From contig WPIO01000128.1 of NCBI GenBank assembly GCA_009760855.2, positions 756,001 to 820,000 on the forward strand: 64,000 nucleotides of DNA, in the 5' to 3' direction. The notes under the pieces are model-generated. The model searched no databases and had not been told where the DNA came from. It saw nothing but the letters and a program-made list of their open reading frames with translations. Position 1 is the first letter of the stretch. Every line of letters starts with the position of its first letter. Shown piece by piece: positions 51,876 through 62,882 of this stretch. A program made the position numbers and the translations under genes. This stretch comes from Cristatella mucedo. Taxonomy: Eukaryota; Bryozoa; Phylactolaemata; Cristatellidae.

Positions 51876-53345
51876 CAATATCTATCTAGTACCTTTACTA
51901 CAGTTAATCAAATTGTCTCTACTTGATATCCTTGCTACCTTGTGTCTTTTTACATTTCTTCTGTGAGGTGGAGCTAGGTTTTTGCAGAACTCTTTAGTAG
52001 GAGAGGGCGTATCGTTTGAGTCTTTTCATCAACCATACTAGCACTTTACTAAATATTGGAAAGCAGTTGAATATGCTGTAAGTGTACTAAAGTAATTGAG
52101 TTGAGGCGAAACCCTCATCCTAATCTCAAGTAGAGCTCTCACGGGGCAGAACTGAAGGACCATAACATTCTGAATGCTTCAAGAAATACAAACAGCGTCA
52201 AGTAAGTCGTGAAAACCGCTGAACAATTTCACTCGATTACTCGTGCATCACGACTACTATAATTGAAACTTGACTTAGTACCAGCCATCATTCGAGTGAT
52301 AACTTGCTGCGTGCCTTCAGCTCATTATAAAGAGATTTCGAGGGTCACTGCGTGCGCTCACAAGTCGATGCTCGGGCAAAGAAGAGCACCCCCTAAAATC
52401 TCTAGAAATGCACAATGTTTACATCTCGTTTCACTCAAGGCCTCCAGGAAGTGATCACTACTTCAGCGAGTCAGCTTTCTCCTTAACTTCTTTTTATGCA
52501 GCTGCGTCCTAATGCGGCCTAGTTAGAGGTCAACCATACGTATAAATGCCAAGCGTAAGTTAAGTTTTCAAACATTTCGTCGCTTTGCTGTCCATGCTGT
52601 CTTTCGCGTCTCTCGCGGAGGCACACTGGGAAAGCGAGCGCAGCCACGAGAGACCCTCCTGCGCCCCACCCCCCACTCGTTGAGCGGTAGCTGGGTGCGG
52701 AGTGGTAGCTGGGTGCGGAGCAGCCGTCCCTCGAGTTCGTCCGACTGCCAGCGTGTTTCACGGCAGAACGCTCAGCCGCGGCGGTCGGCGTCTGTAATTC
52801 CCGTAGCGAGTATATGCGGAAGCGAACAGCACGACCTGGCTCTATGCTTGACTGTCTTTAACCAGCGTTGGACCCGCTTCCCTAAGTTGCGACAGCCACA
52901 CGCACCGTACCAGGGATGCTACCATATTAATGCGACCCCATCCAGCGACATCTTCATCTTGGGGGTATTAATGCACGTAAACAGCAGGCAGTTTTTATAA
53001 GCACAGCCACAATATAAATAAAATCACAGCAAAGTATACTAGTATACTTACAGAATTCTGCTTGCTATAGCAAACAATAAATGCATACGCCGCAGTCAAT
53101 CGGCCGAAAGACTAGGGTAGTTCTTTACAAAAAAGCATACCTCCAGTGTGTTGTTACGTTACTGAGTCTCTGGCTGCAGCAGCGCTGGTGGAGTCTCACG
53201 GAGACACGAAGACACGAGAGGGCGAACGTGAGCGGTGAACGAGACTCCATCTTTATTCCCCCAGCGGGTACATATATGAGCTAGGGGCTGACTCACCACA
53301 GACAAGGGAGTGCATCCGTGGTGAGCCACCGTGGTGGGACACATG
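51876..53345. other. Intergenic, no gene recognised; 18-bp duplication at about 52685-52721
   Basis: cggtagctgggtgcggag occurs twice in tandem. Sequence becomes GC/CpG-richer from about 52560. No known family. Confidence 0.45.
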
Positions 53346-53430
53346 CCCACATCAAAGGCCGCACCGAGCCAACCGCCCAAACACCCGCCCACATCAAAGG
53401 CCGCTCCGAGCCACCCGCCCAACCACCCGC
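53346..53430. repeat. Tandem repeat, 42-bp unit, 2 copies
   Basis: cccacatcaaaggccgc(a/t)ccgagcca(a/c)ccgcccaa(a/c)cacccg twice. Confidence 0.92.
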
Positions 53431-53959
53431 CGAGAGCAGCGGGGCACACACCAGTGGCAGAGAAGCAGCAGGCACACACAACAGTGTTGAATCGAGGGTT
53501 TGCCAGTGCTAATGTTTAGTTTGATCGGTTTCTACTGATGCAGTATTTTTACGAGACAATTTTTAAACTACCGTTTCCTCAATGCTTACCATCGGACAGC
53601 CTCGTTTACAGTGACCTGCATAACTAGGACGTCGAGACGAAGGGATTTTAGTGGGCAAAGAGTATCCCAAGAGAGCCTCGGTTATAATGGAATCAAAATA
53701 ACCTGAACGCAGCGTTCGGCTAAGTAGAACGAAAATCACCGACGCGCTATCAAATCTCCGGCTAACTAGCTTCTAGTATCGCGTAATTCACGATTCAGTG
53801 AGTGCCACTAACCGCGGATCAAACTAGCGAGCGGGCGTGAGCCTCTCATCCACTTTTGCACATGCTTGTCTTGGTATATGACAGCAGAATGCTTTTTTGC
53901 ATTTGCGGGCCTGAACAGGAAGCACTTGTTGTTCGTTTATTGTTACGGGCATCCGGGAT

Positions 53960-54358
53960 GTTGTGGTGAGCCGTGACCGCACGCTAGGTAAGGCGGCTGC
54001 CTGCTTTTCACGACCTCGTGCCTGAGGTCGTAGGTTCGAATCCTGCGGTGGGCGATCCCTGATTGCCTCTTCAAGCGGTAGCGATGGCCACAAAGGCTTG
54101 CCTGTCGCTATGCAGATGAGGCTGCTAGATCGGCTAGCGTTAGTTTTTCTCTTCCGAAGCTTCGAGGGCCGGGCAGACGCTCCGTCTCTTTCCGCCGACC
54201 CGCAGAATCAGAGCTCTTCTCCTTGTTCATTTCTTCTGAATTGAAATTGAAAAAATTGAAATGCGAAGTGTAGAGCCAAGCAAATTTAGCCACCCCGATT
54301 GGGCGACGTACCTATTGCGTGCCTCTACGGTCGGTCAAACGTCCTCCCGGTGCAGCCG
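53960..54358 (+). repeat. 399-bp unit, copy 1: SINE family A head plus extra 3' body
   Basis: First about 180 bp is a family A SINE (B box aggttcgaatcct at about 54030). The rest (cttccgaagcttcgagggcc ... ggtcaaacgtcctcccggtg) is shared only with 56477-56875. The two copies differ at only a handful of positions. Confidence 0.9.
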
Positions 54359-54693
54359 TTATTATTCGTCTATATATTTATTTACTTATTTGATTATATG
54401 TTTATTTATTTATTCGCTATTGGTGTAGCACTTCTCTTGCAGCGAATTTTAAAGCATCCAAATTAAAAATTCATTTTAGTGCCCTACGCAACAGACTGAT
54501 TATTATTAATATAACTACAATTTAATTCGCCGGGACAGATTAACAAATGAGGGTGAAGAGTGACACGCTGGCTACGCTCTCCTTGACCGTTACGACTTAA
54601 CAGCATTCAAAATGGAAGGCTATACACTTGTAGCCTCTGCTTACGATTGGGCGAGTGCTAACTTAACTTAAAATAATTCAGCGATGGTATCCC
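54359..54693. other. AT-rich spacer with a degraded L2-like LINE tail
   Basis: TTTA/TTAT repeats at 54370-54415, then gcacttctcttgcagcgaat..aaagcatcca..ttagtgccctac..attattattaat at 54425-54520, a worn LINE tail. Confidence 0.45.
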
Positions 54694-54864
54694 TGGTGAA
54701 CCGTAATGGCTCATTAGGTAAGGCGGTTGCTTTTGACGACCTCGGCTTCGAGGTCGTGGTTTCGAATCCTGTGGTGCGAGATCCCTTATCGTCACTGCAA
54801 GCGGTGGTGATAGCCGTAAAGGCTCTTCGGTCGCTATACAAAAAGAGGCTGTTCAATCAGCTAG
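54694..54864 (+). repeat. tRNA-derived SINE, family A, full length
   Basis: gtaatggctcattaggtaag (A box), gacctcggcttcgaggtc stem, gtttcgaatcctg (B box), cactgcaagcggtggtgata, tail ggctgttcaatcagc, then T-rich sequence. Confidence 0.9.
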
Positions 54865-54885
54865 TATTTTTTTTAATTTTTTTTT

Positions 54886-55041
54886 ACGTTCTTAGCTCAG
54901 GGGTACGGTGCCCTGTTCACGACCTAGGTGGTGGGTACGGCAGCAGGAAATGGTTCATCGATCACTGCAAGCCGGGTGAGGGTTGGTAGCCGTTAAGGCT
55001 CTTTTGCTGCAATGCAAACGAGGCTGTTTGCTGATCAGCTT
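54886..55041 (+). repeat. tRNA-derived SINE, family A variant, tandem to previous
   Basis: cttagctcaggggtacggtg, cacgacctaggtggtgggta, cactgcaagccgggtgaggg, gccgttaaggctcttttgct, ggctgtttgctgatcagctt. B box eroded. Only 21 bp after the preceding SINE. Confidence 0.75.
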
Positions 55042-56476
55042 AGCTGTCCCCTTGTGTTATCGAGCGAAGTTTAAAGGCAAAAGCAAGCCCGTTACTATAA
55101 ATCAATGGAGCCCGAGAGCTGCTGGGGCTGATCGAAAGCGGAACTCGGATCCGAACCGGACGCTGACCGACTTGCGGGGCGCTGTGCATTCTGGGTCGGG
55201 GTGTGAGAAACAGCAACGCGCATGAAAAACCAGCCTCTGTCAAGTAGATGATCCCTGGAGCGCAGGGCGCCGAGGAGTCCTAAAACACTACTAAGATCTC
55301 CTGAAAGATCCGCGACTGAACAAAGGATGATACAGCCGTCGGTGCGAGCTTTGATGCGCACAGCTACTGTACACCGCCTACCGGGCCGTGGCTTCCGCAG
55401 TGAAGCTCATCCAAGGTGTCTGTCTCTGGTCTGCTCTGGCACTCGAGTAAACTTTGCCTTCTATGTAAGTTTTGCACGAGCTGCTTTCACGTCTTTACTC
55501 ATTTTCATGAACTGGAACAGGGCGAGAGTTGAACGATTAAGTGAATAGTTTTTCTCCGGCAGGTTAGCATATCAGTTGGCTAGCTTGCTCCGTGAGCGTA
55601 CGTCTATTACGTACTCTTACCGATCGATCTTCTCTCTCAACCGGGAAAAGCGATTCGATAGAACACGCAGCCGGCAGCTCTGCAAATTGCAGTCTCTGTC
55701 AAAGCCTAACATTTTCGACGCCCGTCATTGATCTTTACGATATAGATTTATTACTGGGCGGCAACACACATCTAGACCATCGCCCAGCCGCTTCACGATG
55801 CTGCGGGTTACTCATCCGTCCGGTTCGAGGCTGGGAGCGGCTCTTCTTGATGCGGGCTGAATTCTGACTGTCCGACTTGCTGTCGATCGTCGTGGGACTG
55901 CCGCGACACTTCTCTCCTGCAGCTTGGGATTGAGCTAACGCTCTCTCCTCTGCTTGCCGTCGACCCGTCTGCATCACTATAGCGGTATCCGGAATCGAAG
56001 GGTAAGGCACTCGCAAGTAGATGGAGAGCGGCGATGTCCGATTCCGGTGAATCCTAACAGCTAAATTTGACTTTGCTTAGTCACATGGGGCTGAGGGCTA
56101 GTGCATGAGCGAGCGTGGCACGAAACGTCTCCTCTCGATAATCAGCGTCGGGCTAATCGGCCGCCGTGTGTCGCTCGCTCGCTGAGCTGCCCACCATATC
56201 GCTCGAAGCAGCAGCTACTGGCAGCCAGAGACACTGCCCCACGTGAGAATCAGCAGCGCACGCCGTAGCGTTTTAATGAAAGTCGGCGGACTAACGGCTA
56301 CAAGGCAGCACTGGCAACGTTTCGAGGTACAGTAGTCGACACGATTTGTACGGCCACAGCACAGCTTGATCATCATTACCCGGCATGCATCGGGATTTTC
56401 CTGTCGCTGGGAGTATCTGTTGGCGTGGTGTTCGGTATCTTTGATTTCCTGCTGGCCAGGAAGGGGCATCAGCGAC
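55042..56476. other. CpG-richer intergenic sequence, no gene recognised
   Basis: A frame at 55327-55458 beginning ATGATACAG runs to a good donor (TTCTAT|GTAAGT), but the protein matches no family I know and no partner exon was found. Not called as a gene. Confidence 0.35.
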
Positions 56477-56875
56477 GTTGTGGTGAATCGTGACGGCACG
56501 CTAGGGAAGGCAGCTGCCTGCTTTTCACGACCTCGTGCCTGAGGTCGTAGGTTCGAATCCTGCGGTGGGCGATCCCTGATTGCCTCTTCAAGCGGTAGCG
56601 ATGGCCACAAAGGCTCGCCTGTCGCTATGCAGATGAGGCTGCTAGATCGGCTAGCATTAGTTTTTCTCTTCCGAAGCTTCGAGGGCCGGGCAGACGCTCC
56701 GTCTCTTTCCGCCGACCCGCAGAATCAGAGCTCTTCTCCTTGTTCATTTCTTCTGAATTGAAATTGAAAAAATTGAAATGCGAAGTGTAGAGCCAAGCAA
56801 ATTTAACCACCCCGATTGGGCGACGTACCTATTGCGTGCCTCTACGGTCGGTCAAACGTCCTCCCGGTGCAGCCG
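56477..56875 (+). repeat. 399-bp unit, copy 2 (direct repeat of 53960-54358)
   Basis: Same length as copy 1 and almost identical. Visible differences are scattered single bases (for example cgcacgctaggtaag versus ggcacgctagggaag). Flanks differ on both sides. Confidence 0.9.
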
Positions 56876-57397
56876 AGCAAGCTGTACTTTAGTGGGCGCC
56901 CTGCCACCAGCCTGCCACCGACCGTTAAAGCCAGCAGCCCTCACTGCTATGCTGCTGCTACGTAATGCGAGCTTCGAGAAATTTCCTCAGCATTTCTCTA
57001 AGGTTTCGCGGAAGCCGATACGCCACCAGCAGCGTTCGAAAGGGTCACCCAGCAGCGTCTACCTTGTCAGCTGCCAGGGCTTTCTGAGACTTTGGCACAG
57101 CTCAGCCGAAACGCACGTGTGCGCGCACACTCGAACCTGGAGAAATTAAGGGACTGGGGTGCTGTAAAGGTTCTCCTCCTCCTCATTCCTCTTTGCCTGA
57201 CACGCCATTTGAATTCGCGTTTCGAGGAAGAAGGAATCACCCTCTTTGGACGAAAACGCACTTGGCCAATAGCGGCCAAGATCCAGCGGCAGTTGTTCAT
57301 GGCGGCACATCGTACGAGCACGAGTCAGTTGCCCTGTTTTGTGATTAAATTATTCTAAAATTTACTTACCGTCAAGTAAGGTAGCACCTTTCCAAGG
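56876..57397. other. Intergenic, no gene recognised
   Basis: Open frames of about 85-125 codons on both strands overlap without known motifs. Confidence 0.4.
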
Positions 57398-57678
<281 letters not shown>

Positions 57679-57855
57679 GAGTGAGAGCTAGTGAGAAATA
57701 GGGAAAGCGTGAGGCACGCAAGACAGTGTGAGACAAATGGAGACAGATTGTTCACGAGCAGGAACCAGAGAATAGACAAATATAATGAGAGAGGTAAAGA
57801 GAGCGAGAGAGAGAGTAAGAAAAAGAGAGATCTCGATGTAAATTATCTCGATTGA

Positions 57856-57867
57856 TCCTCTTTCTCC

Positions 57868-57952
<85 letters not shown>
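57856..57952. repeat. (TC)n-(TA)n compound microsatellite
   Basis: TC to about 57911, then TA to 57952, ending where the sequence tgtgcaaccgcg begins. Confidence 0.96.
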
Positions 57953-57956
<4 letters not shown>

Positions 57957-58124
57957 CAACCGCGAAGAGAAGCACGTCCCCCGGTTCTCTACCGGTGGAC
58001 TGTGCCCTGCAGTGCTGCAGTGCGGTTAAAACACAGGCGGCCACAACGGGTGCCGAAAGCAACAGTTTATTGTGGGCCTGTTAGTAGTGGTTACGCGCCG
58101 GCGAAAGCGCTTTAAGCGGCGAGC

Positions 58125-58777
58125 ACCGGACCGACGGAGTTAACTGGGCGAACTCCCGAAGCCCGAGTATAATTAACTTATCCTATGCGAGCGTCGCTAG
58201 CGATTGTCCCAGCCCCGAAGGCGGCCGCTACAGCACCCCAAGATACGAGCAGCTAACTGAGTAGCCGGCAGAACACAACTGCTCAGTCAAAGTTGCACTT
58301 AGCTGTCCGTCGCCGTAGGTTCGTCTCTCGTGCTCTTGAAGCGTAGTCTCGCATCGACTACCAAGCTGCAGCCGTGCTCTCGAGGCGTAGTCTCTGATCG
58401 ACTACCCAAGCTGCAGCCCCGAGCTCTGTCAGTCGTCCCATTATATTCTCTCTCCTCTATACTTCTGACCTCGCGCGTCGCTGCTATTTCTACTTCAGCA
58501 TATTAGTCGGTGCACATCCTGACCGCATCATCTGCACCGGGCTTCATTCTAACTTTAGCAGGTAGACCAGGAGCCGGGCCTGTACTAGCTATCCAAGTCG
58601 AACCCGCTAAGACAAGCACATTAGTCGCTCCATATCCTAACCGCATCGCCTGCATAAAGCTCCATTCTAACCTGAGCTAGGTGGATCAGGAGCTGGGAGG
58701 TCTGTACTAGGCGCCCTAGTCAACCCCGCTAAGGCAAAGGCTCCCATCGCGGCTAAGCTGAGAGCTGCACCAGTGCA
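58125..58777 (-). repeat. Unclassified interspersed repeat, copy 2 (inverted relative to 701-1363)
   Basis: Matches the reverse complement of 701-1363, including both internal tandem duplications, and ends agctgcaccagtgca followed by TA repeats. The element may extend left to about 57954 (tgtgcaaccgcg), where TA repeats also flank it. The extra 170 bp (with cacaataaa on the minus strand) is absent from copy 1. TG...CA ends are compatible with a solo LTR, unproven. Confidence 0.75.
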
Positions 58778-58784
58778 TATATAT

Positions 58785-58832
58785 ATATATACTTGCGTGT
58801 GTGCGTGCGTGTGTGTGTGTGTGTGTGTGTGC

Positions 58833-58877
<45 letters not shown>

Positions 58878-58886
58878 CGTGTGTGC
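58785..58886. repeat. (TA)n then (GT)n with GCGT interruptions
   Basis: Short TA, then GT array to 58886 with several gcgtgc breaks. Confidence 0.96.
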
Positions 58887-60017
58887 TTATAGTCTGTCTG
58901 TCTCTCTCAGATAGGAAGGGATTGTGGCGGAGACTTTTAGGAGGAGAGAGAGGCGGGGACACAGGCGAGGGGTGGTGGGGGAGGATGCAGGAGGCAGTGC
59001 CGCCTCCGCTGCAGCAGCAGGGCCGCCGTGTTTATGTCTTGTTGCTGGGCTGCAGACAGCAAGCAGCTGCTATTGACGAGGGCAGCGAGTGCAAGTTGGG
59101 TACGCGGCAGACTTAAAGCGAAAGTCGGCATAATGCTGATGACAGCGTAGTGCGGACCGACGGGCAATTCCGGGCTGCTTCTTCATTGGCAGCCGAGGAC
59201 GCCGAGGTAGCGAGAGGAATGGTAAGGCATGCCGGGAGGCTTGGCGCCGGGTGATCCATTCGGCGGAGTGAGAACGCAGCGACGGAGCGAGCGCAACGGA
59301 GCCGCCCCTTCAACGCGCGCCGGAGAAATAGAGACGGCGAATGCCATGCATGGCCCACTGGGCCGAGTCAGCCGTGCGTGAGTGAGAGTTCAAAGTGCAG
59401 TGACCCACATAGCAGCCGGCCGCCGGTTGGCCGCTCTCGCTGGCTCGCCGGCCTACAGCCACTAGCCGTCGCGTCCTCGCAAGCGGCCGTCTCGCCGACT
59501 GCGCTTGGCGGTGAGTAGTGCGCCGGCTCTCGTTGAGGCGGAGCGGAGCGCGGCGGTCGCGCGGGCTTGCAGGGCGACGGCCGGGCGCCCTGACCCGGAC
59601 ACGCCGCGCTCAGCCACCGTCAGGGTGCAGCACTGAGATGTAGGGAGCATCCGGTACAGAGACATTGTGTATCTATGTGATAGAGCTGCCCCAGCCCGGT
59701 GCGGGACGTGTGCAATGCATAGTGCTGTAAGAGAGTTGTATGCTTCGTGTGGGGATCGGCTGCTGATTTTTATCAAGACGCCCGGCCGCGAACCGCGCTA
59801 AAACGGAATCGTGAGGCCTAGGGGGAGATGGGTCGGTTGGCGGTCGCTGGTGACCGCGGGCGTTCGAGCGTCTGGTGCCCGCGAGCGCCACCGCAGTATT
59901 TAGTACCCGCGTCCAATCGTCCTTATTCTTAGCTCGCTTATTTCTGCAACGTCATCTAGGTCAGCTTACGCAAGGGGCGTGGAAGGGGGTAAGGTGAGCT
60001 GCGTAGGTCCACTCTGT
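58887..60017. other. CpG-rich stretch, possible promoter, no gene recognised
   Basis: 59150-59900 is the most CpG-dense part of the window. Donor-like GAATG|GTAAGG (about 59219) and TTGGCG|GTGAGTAG (about 59511) lie on the plus strand, but no coding frame with a known motif accompanies them. Confidence 0.35.
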
Positions 60018-60347
<330 letters not shown>

Positions 60348-61396
60348 TTCTGAACGGCTCAGCGTGGACGTATCGATGCGTAAGGGCACCGCTACTCAGG
60401 CAGCTGCAACTACGAGCAGCTTGCTGTGACAGTTTCTGACCTCGAGTGCGAAACGGCTTTTCGCCTGGAGTGAACCGGAGACATACGAACCTCCTTTTTA
60501 GCCAGCCGCTGCGTCGGTCGATTGGCTGGCGACTGCGGCAATATGCTTTCGTCGCGGTAGCCATGGCGGCCGCGTCGCATTCCCATAGTTTAAATCAGAG
60601 CTTCTTAGTGCATAAGCAGAGCTATTGACTTGAGGCTGCAAGGCACCGTGGCCACGCCCCACCGCTTGTCGCCTGTGTCCATCCGGGTTGGCCGCAGTTG
60701 CCGATCCACCCAAGCCCCTCCCTTACTCGGTCATCAAATGTATTCAACTTGACTTCGATCGGTTGGGGAGAGCACCTTAACCTTGATGAGACTTTTGATT
60801 CAGCTGATCCTTACTTGTGCAGCTTTACGTGAACTAAACAGGTGTTGCACTTGTAGCGCCGCTGGGACGCTACCGAAAGATCGACGTTGCAGAAAGTGAA
60901 GCTTTCGGTCCATCGCTGTTGGTTCACTTAATTTACAGTAGAATATTTAGAAGACACATCGACCGCGGGTACACTATTGCTCCCACCGCCCTATCGAGCT
61001 CGCCTGGTACTTCACGAGCGACCCTTTCCGGACGCCAGGATGTGCTGTTTTTATTGGCGCTGAGCAAGCCTGGCCTCCTGTGACGAAGGCCGTATATTGG
61101 AGGATTGAGACCGCCTACCGTATAAAGCGATCGCATTTAGTCACTCGCTGCTTCCCAAGGCGTCTGGCTGTGTGAGCTATTTATTGGTGCTTCCTGAGCT
61201 CGGACCGAGCAGCCGGGCAATCGGACGCTCGAGCGCTAACTCAGGATGCTACCGCCTTCTCAGAGCGTCTACCTTGGCCCGATGGTGGGCCGCCCGAGCG
61301 ACCTTGACCGGGCCGGCCGCTACGTTCTCCTAGACTAGGGAATAGTTTTAATTAATAATAGTGACGCTATGCACCGAAAAAATGTAGCCCATGATG
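60348..61396. other. GC-rich intergenic sequence, no gene recognised
   Basis: An ATTGG box (about 60520) and an ATG in good context (gccATGGcgg, about 60564) start only a 21-codon frame. No supported gene. Confidence 0.35.
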
Positions 61397-61502
61397 GATC
61401 TCAGTGCCCTTGGGTCTTAGCCCAGGTGCTCACTCTTCACTAGCCAGGTCGTCGGTTCGAGTCCTGCAAATAGTGGGCGATTCCATGTCGCCCTCTGTAG
61501 GA
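61397..61502 (+). repeat. tRNA-derived SINE, family A fragment
   Basis: gtcttagcccaggtgctcac (A box side), ggtcgtcggttcgagtcctgcaa (B box), gggcgattccatgtcgccctctg. Tail missing. Confidence 0.7.
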
Positions 61503-62350
61503 CTTAAATTGTAAATTGCCTTTATTTCATACGCGTTTTATACTGCAACCAGGACTATGATTAACTGGAAATTAGCCCATTTCCGAAAAGAAAACTGTCA
61601 CAATCGTGTTTTGTGATTCTCAATTAGTAAAAACAAACTGCGAGCGAATCAAAGTAAACGTATGCGTATTCTCGAGTAATTAAAAATGATTAGTCGAATT
61701 GGAAAATTCAGTGCCAGAAGGCCAAGCATTTAATGACCCGAGCGAGAATGACTGACTCGCTTTTGGCCGTAGACAAACTAGCAGCACGCAGATGTCAGCA
61801 GGCAGCACAAAGATGGCCTCACTTATCCCTTAATCAGTCGTCCGAACATTGATGCGCGTAGCTTAGTCGTGCCATAGGTCTTAAAGCTGGGCTTTAAGGC
61901 GCGCCGTGGCCTATTTAAGGCTGCCGGTCTCCCAGCGTTTGGGAGCCGTACGCAAGTTTCTGTAATCGTGGGATGATGTATGGCTATGTGTATTCGGTCA
62001 GGTGTAAGCTGGCTTTCGCCTGTGTGCTGGCACGTCTCGGTTCGAAGCTCTGCAGCCTCGCGAAGTGCTTATGGCGATAGCTAGCCGACTCGCTGGACAG
62101 ATCCTCGACAATGTAGGCCAAGTTGACGTGAAGGCGCTGAGTGCTCTTTAAGTACACACAAGTCTCAGTGCGCCCTACCGGAGAGCTGCTGCTATTAGAT
62201 AGTGGCCCGTTGCAACGCTTTCGCCACCGTAGAAGGCGGTTCTTTCGCAGTCCTGTGGGGCTGAACTTTTGGAGGAGCCTTGCAAGCTCTGGTGCCGCCC
62301 TGGTTTGGCCCAGGTTCCGACATGTCTTTGACGAACAAAGTCGTGGGCTC
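61503..62350. other. Intergenic; small hairpin near 61934-61950
   Basis: tctcccagcgtttgggag can form a 6-bp stem, about 20 bp after a ctatttaagg TATA-like word (61910). No transcript can be argued from this. Confidence 0.35.
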
Positions 62351-62401
62351 GCACGTGGGCCCTATTGGCACGTGGGCCATAGCGGCACGTGGGCCCTAGT
62401 A
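62351..62401. repeat. 17-bp tandem repeat with CACGTG, 3 copies
   Basis: gcacgtgggcc(c/a)ta.. three times. Each copy carries the E-box palindrome CACGTG and, in two of the three copies, GGGCCC. Confidence 0.92.
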
Positions 62402-62626
62402 TGGGAATCGCGCGGACTGACATGACGTTACCTTAGAACGTTATGCAAATACAGTTTCTTTAGTTTCTCGAGCATCTCTGAATGGCGAGGCCTCCAGGGT
62501 TCAAGAGCGGAGCTCGTCTCATGGCGGCGAGTCTCGTCTGAGCGATTTCCAGTAGTTCAAACCAGAAAACAGAGTGGCTTAGAAGCAGTCTCAAAATGCT
62601 GCTACTTTGTTGTAGAAATGTGAATG

Positions 62627-62695
62627 TAAAGATCGGCCGATTCGGCAGTTTCGTTCATGTAGTGGCTGAAGAGACCTAGTGGCGATCAATAGTGA
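62627..62695 (-). repeat. SINE family A 3' fragment
   Basis: gatcggccgattcggcagtt, gtggctgaagagacc, then caatagtgatcagcttgcagagg, reversed tail only. Confidence 0.55.
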
Positions 62696-62727
62696 TCAGC
62701 TTGCAGAGGCAACGAGAGACTTCATGT

Positions 62728-62882
62728 ATTTGTTAGCTGATTTGACAGCCTCATTTGTTTAGCGGCCGAAGAAGGTTCACGGCTATTACCACCGCTTGCA
62801 CTGGGTGAAAAAGGATCTCCCACTGCGAGACTCGAACTTGCGACCTGGGTCGTGGAGAACGAGCGCCTTAACATCTGGGCTA
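62728..62882 (-). repeat. tRNA-derived SINE, family A, near full length
   Basis: gttagctgatttgacagcct, gaaggttcacggctattacc, ccactgcgagactcgaacttgcgacc (B box reversed), gagcgccttaacatctgggc (A box reversed). Confidence 0.85.

Noticed and set aside
53824-54093. Minus-strand frame with PPQDSNLRPQARGR, also at 56215-56610
   Set aside because: It is the reverse reading of the tRNA-derived SINE (B box), not a protein.
55327-55458. Possible exon ending in a good donor (TTCTAT|GTAAGT)
   Set aside because: No family recognised and no partner exon found; kept only as a note.
60564-60628. ATG in good Kozak context with MAAASHSHSLNQSF
   Set aside because: Frame stops after 21 codons with no convincing donor.
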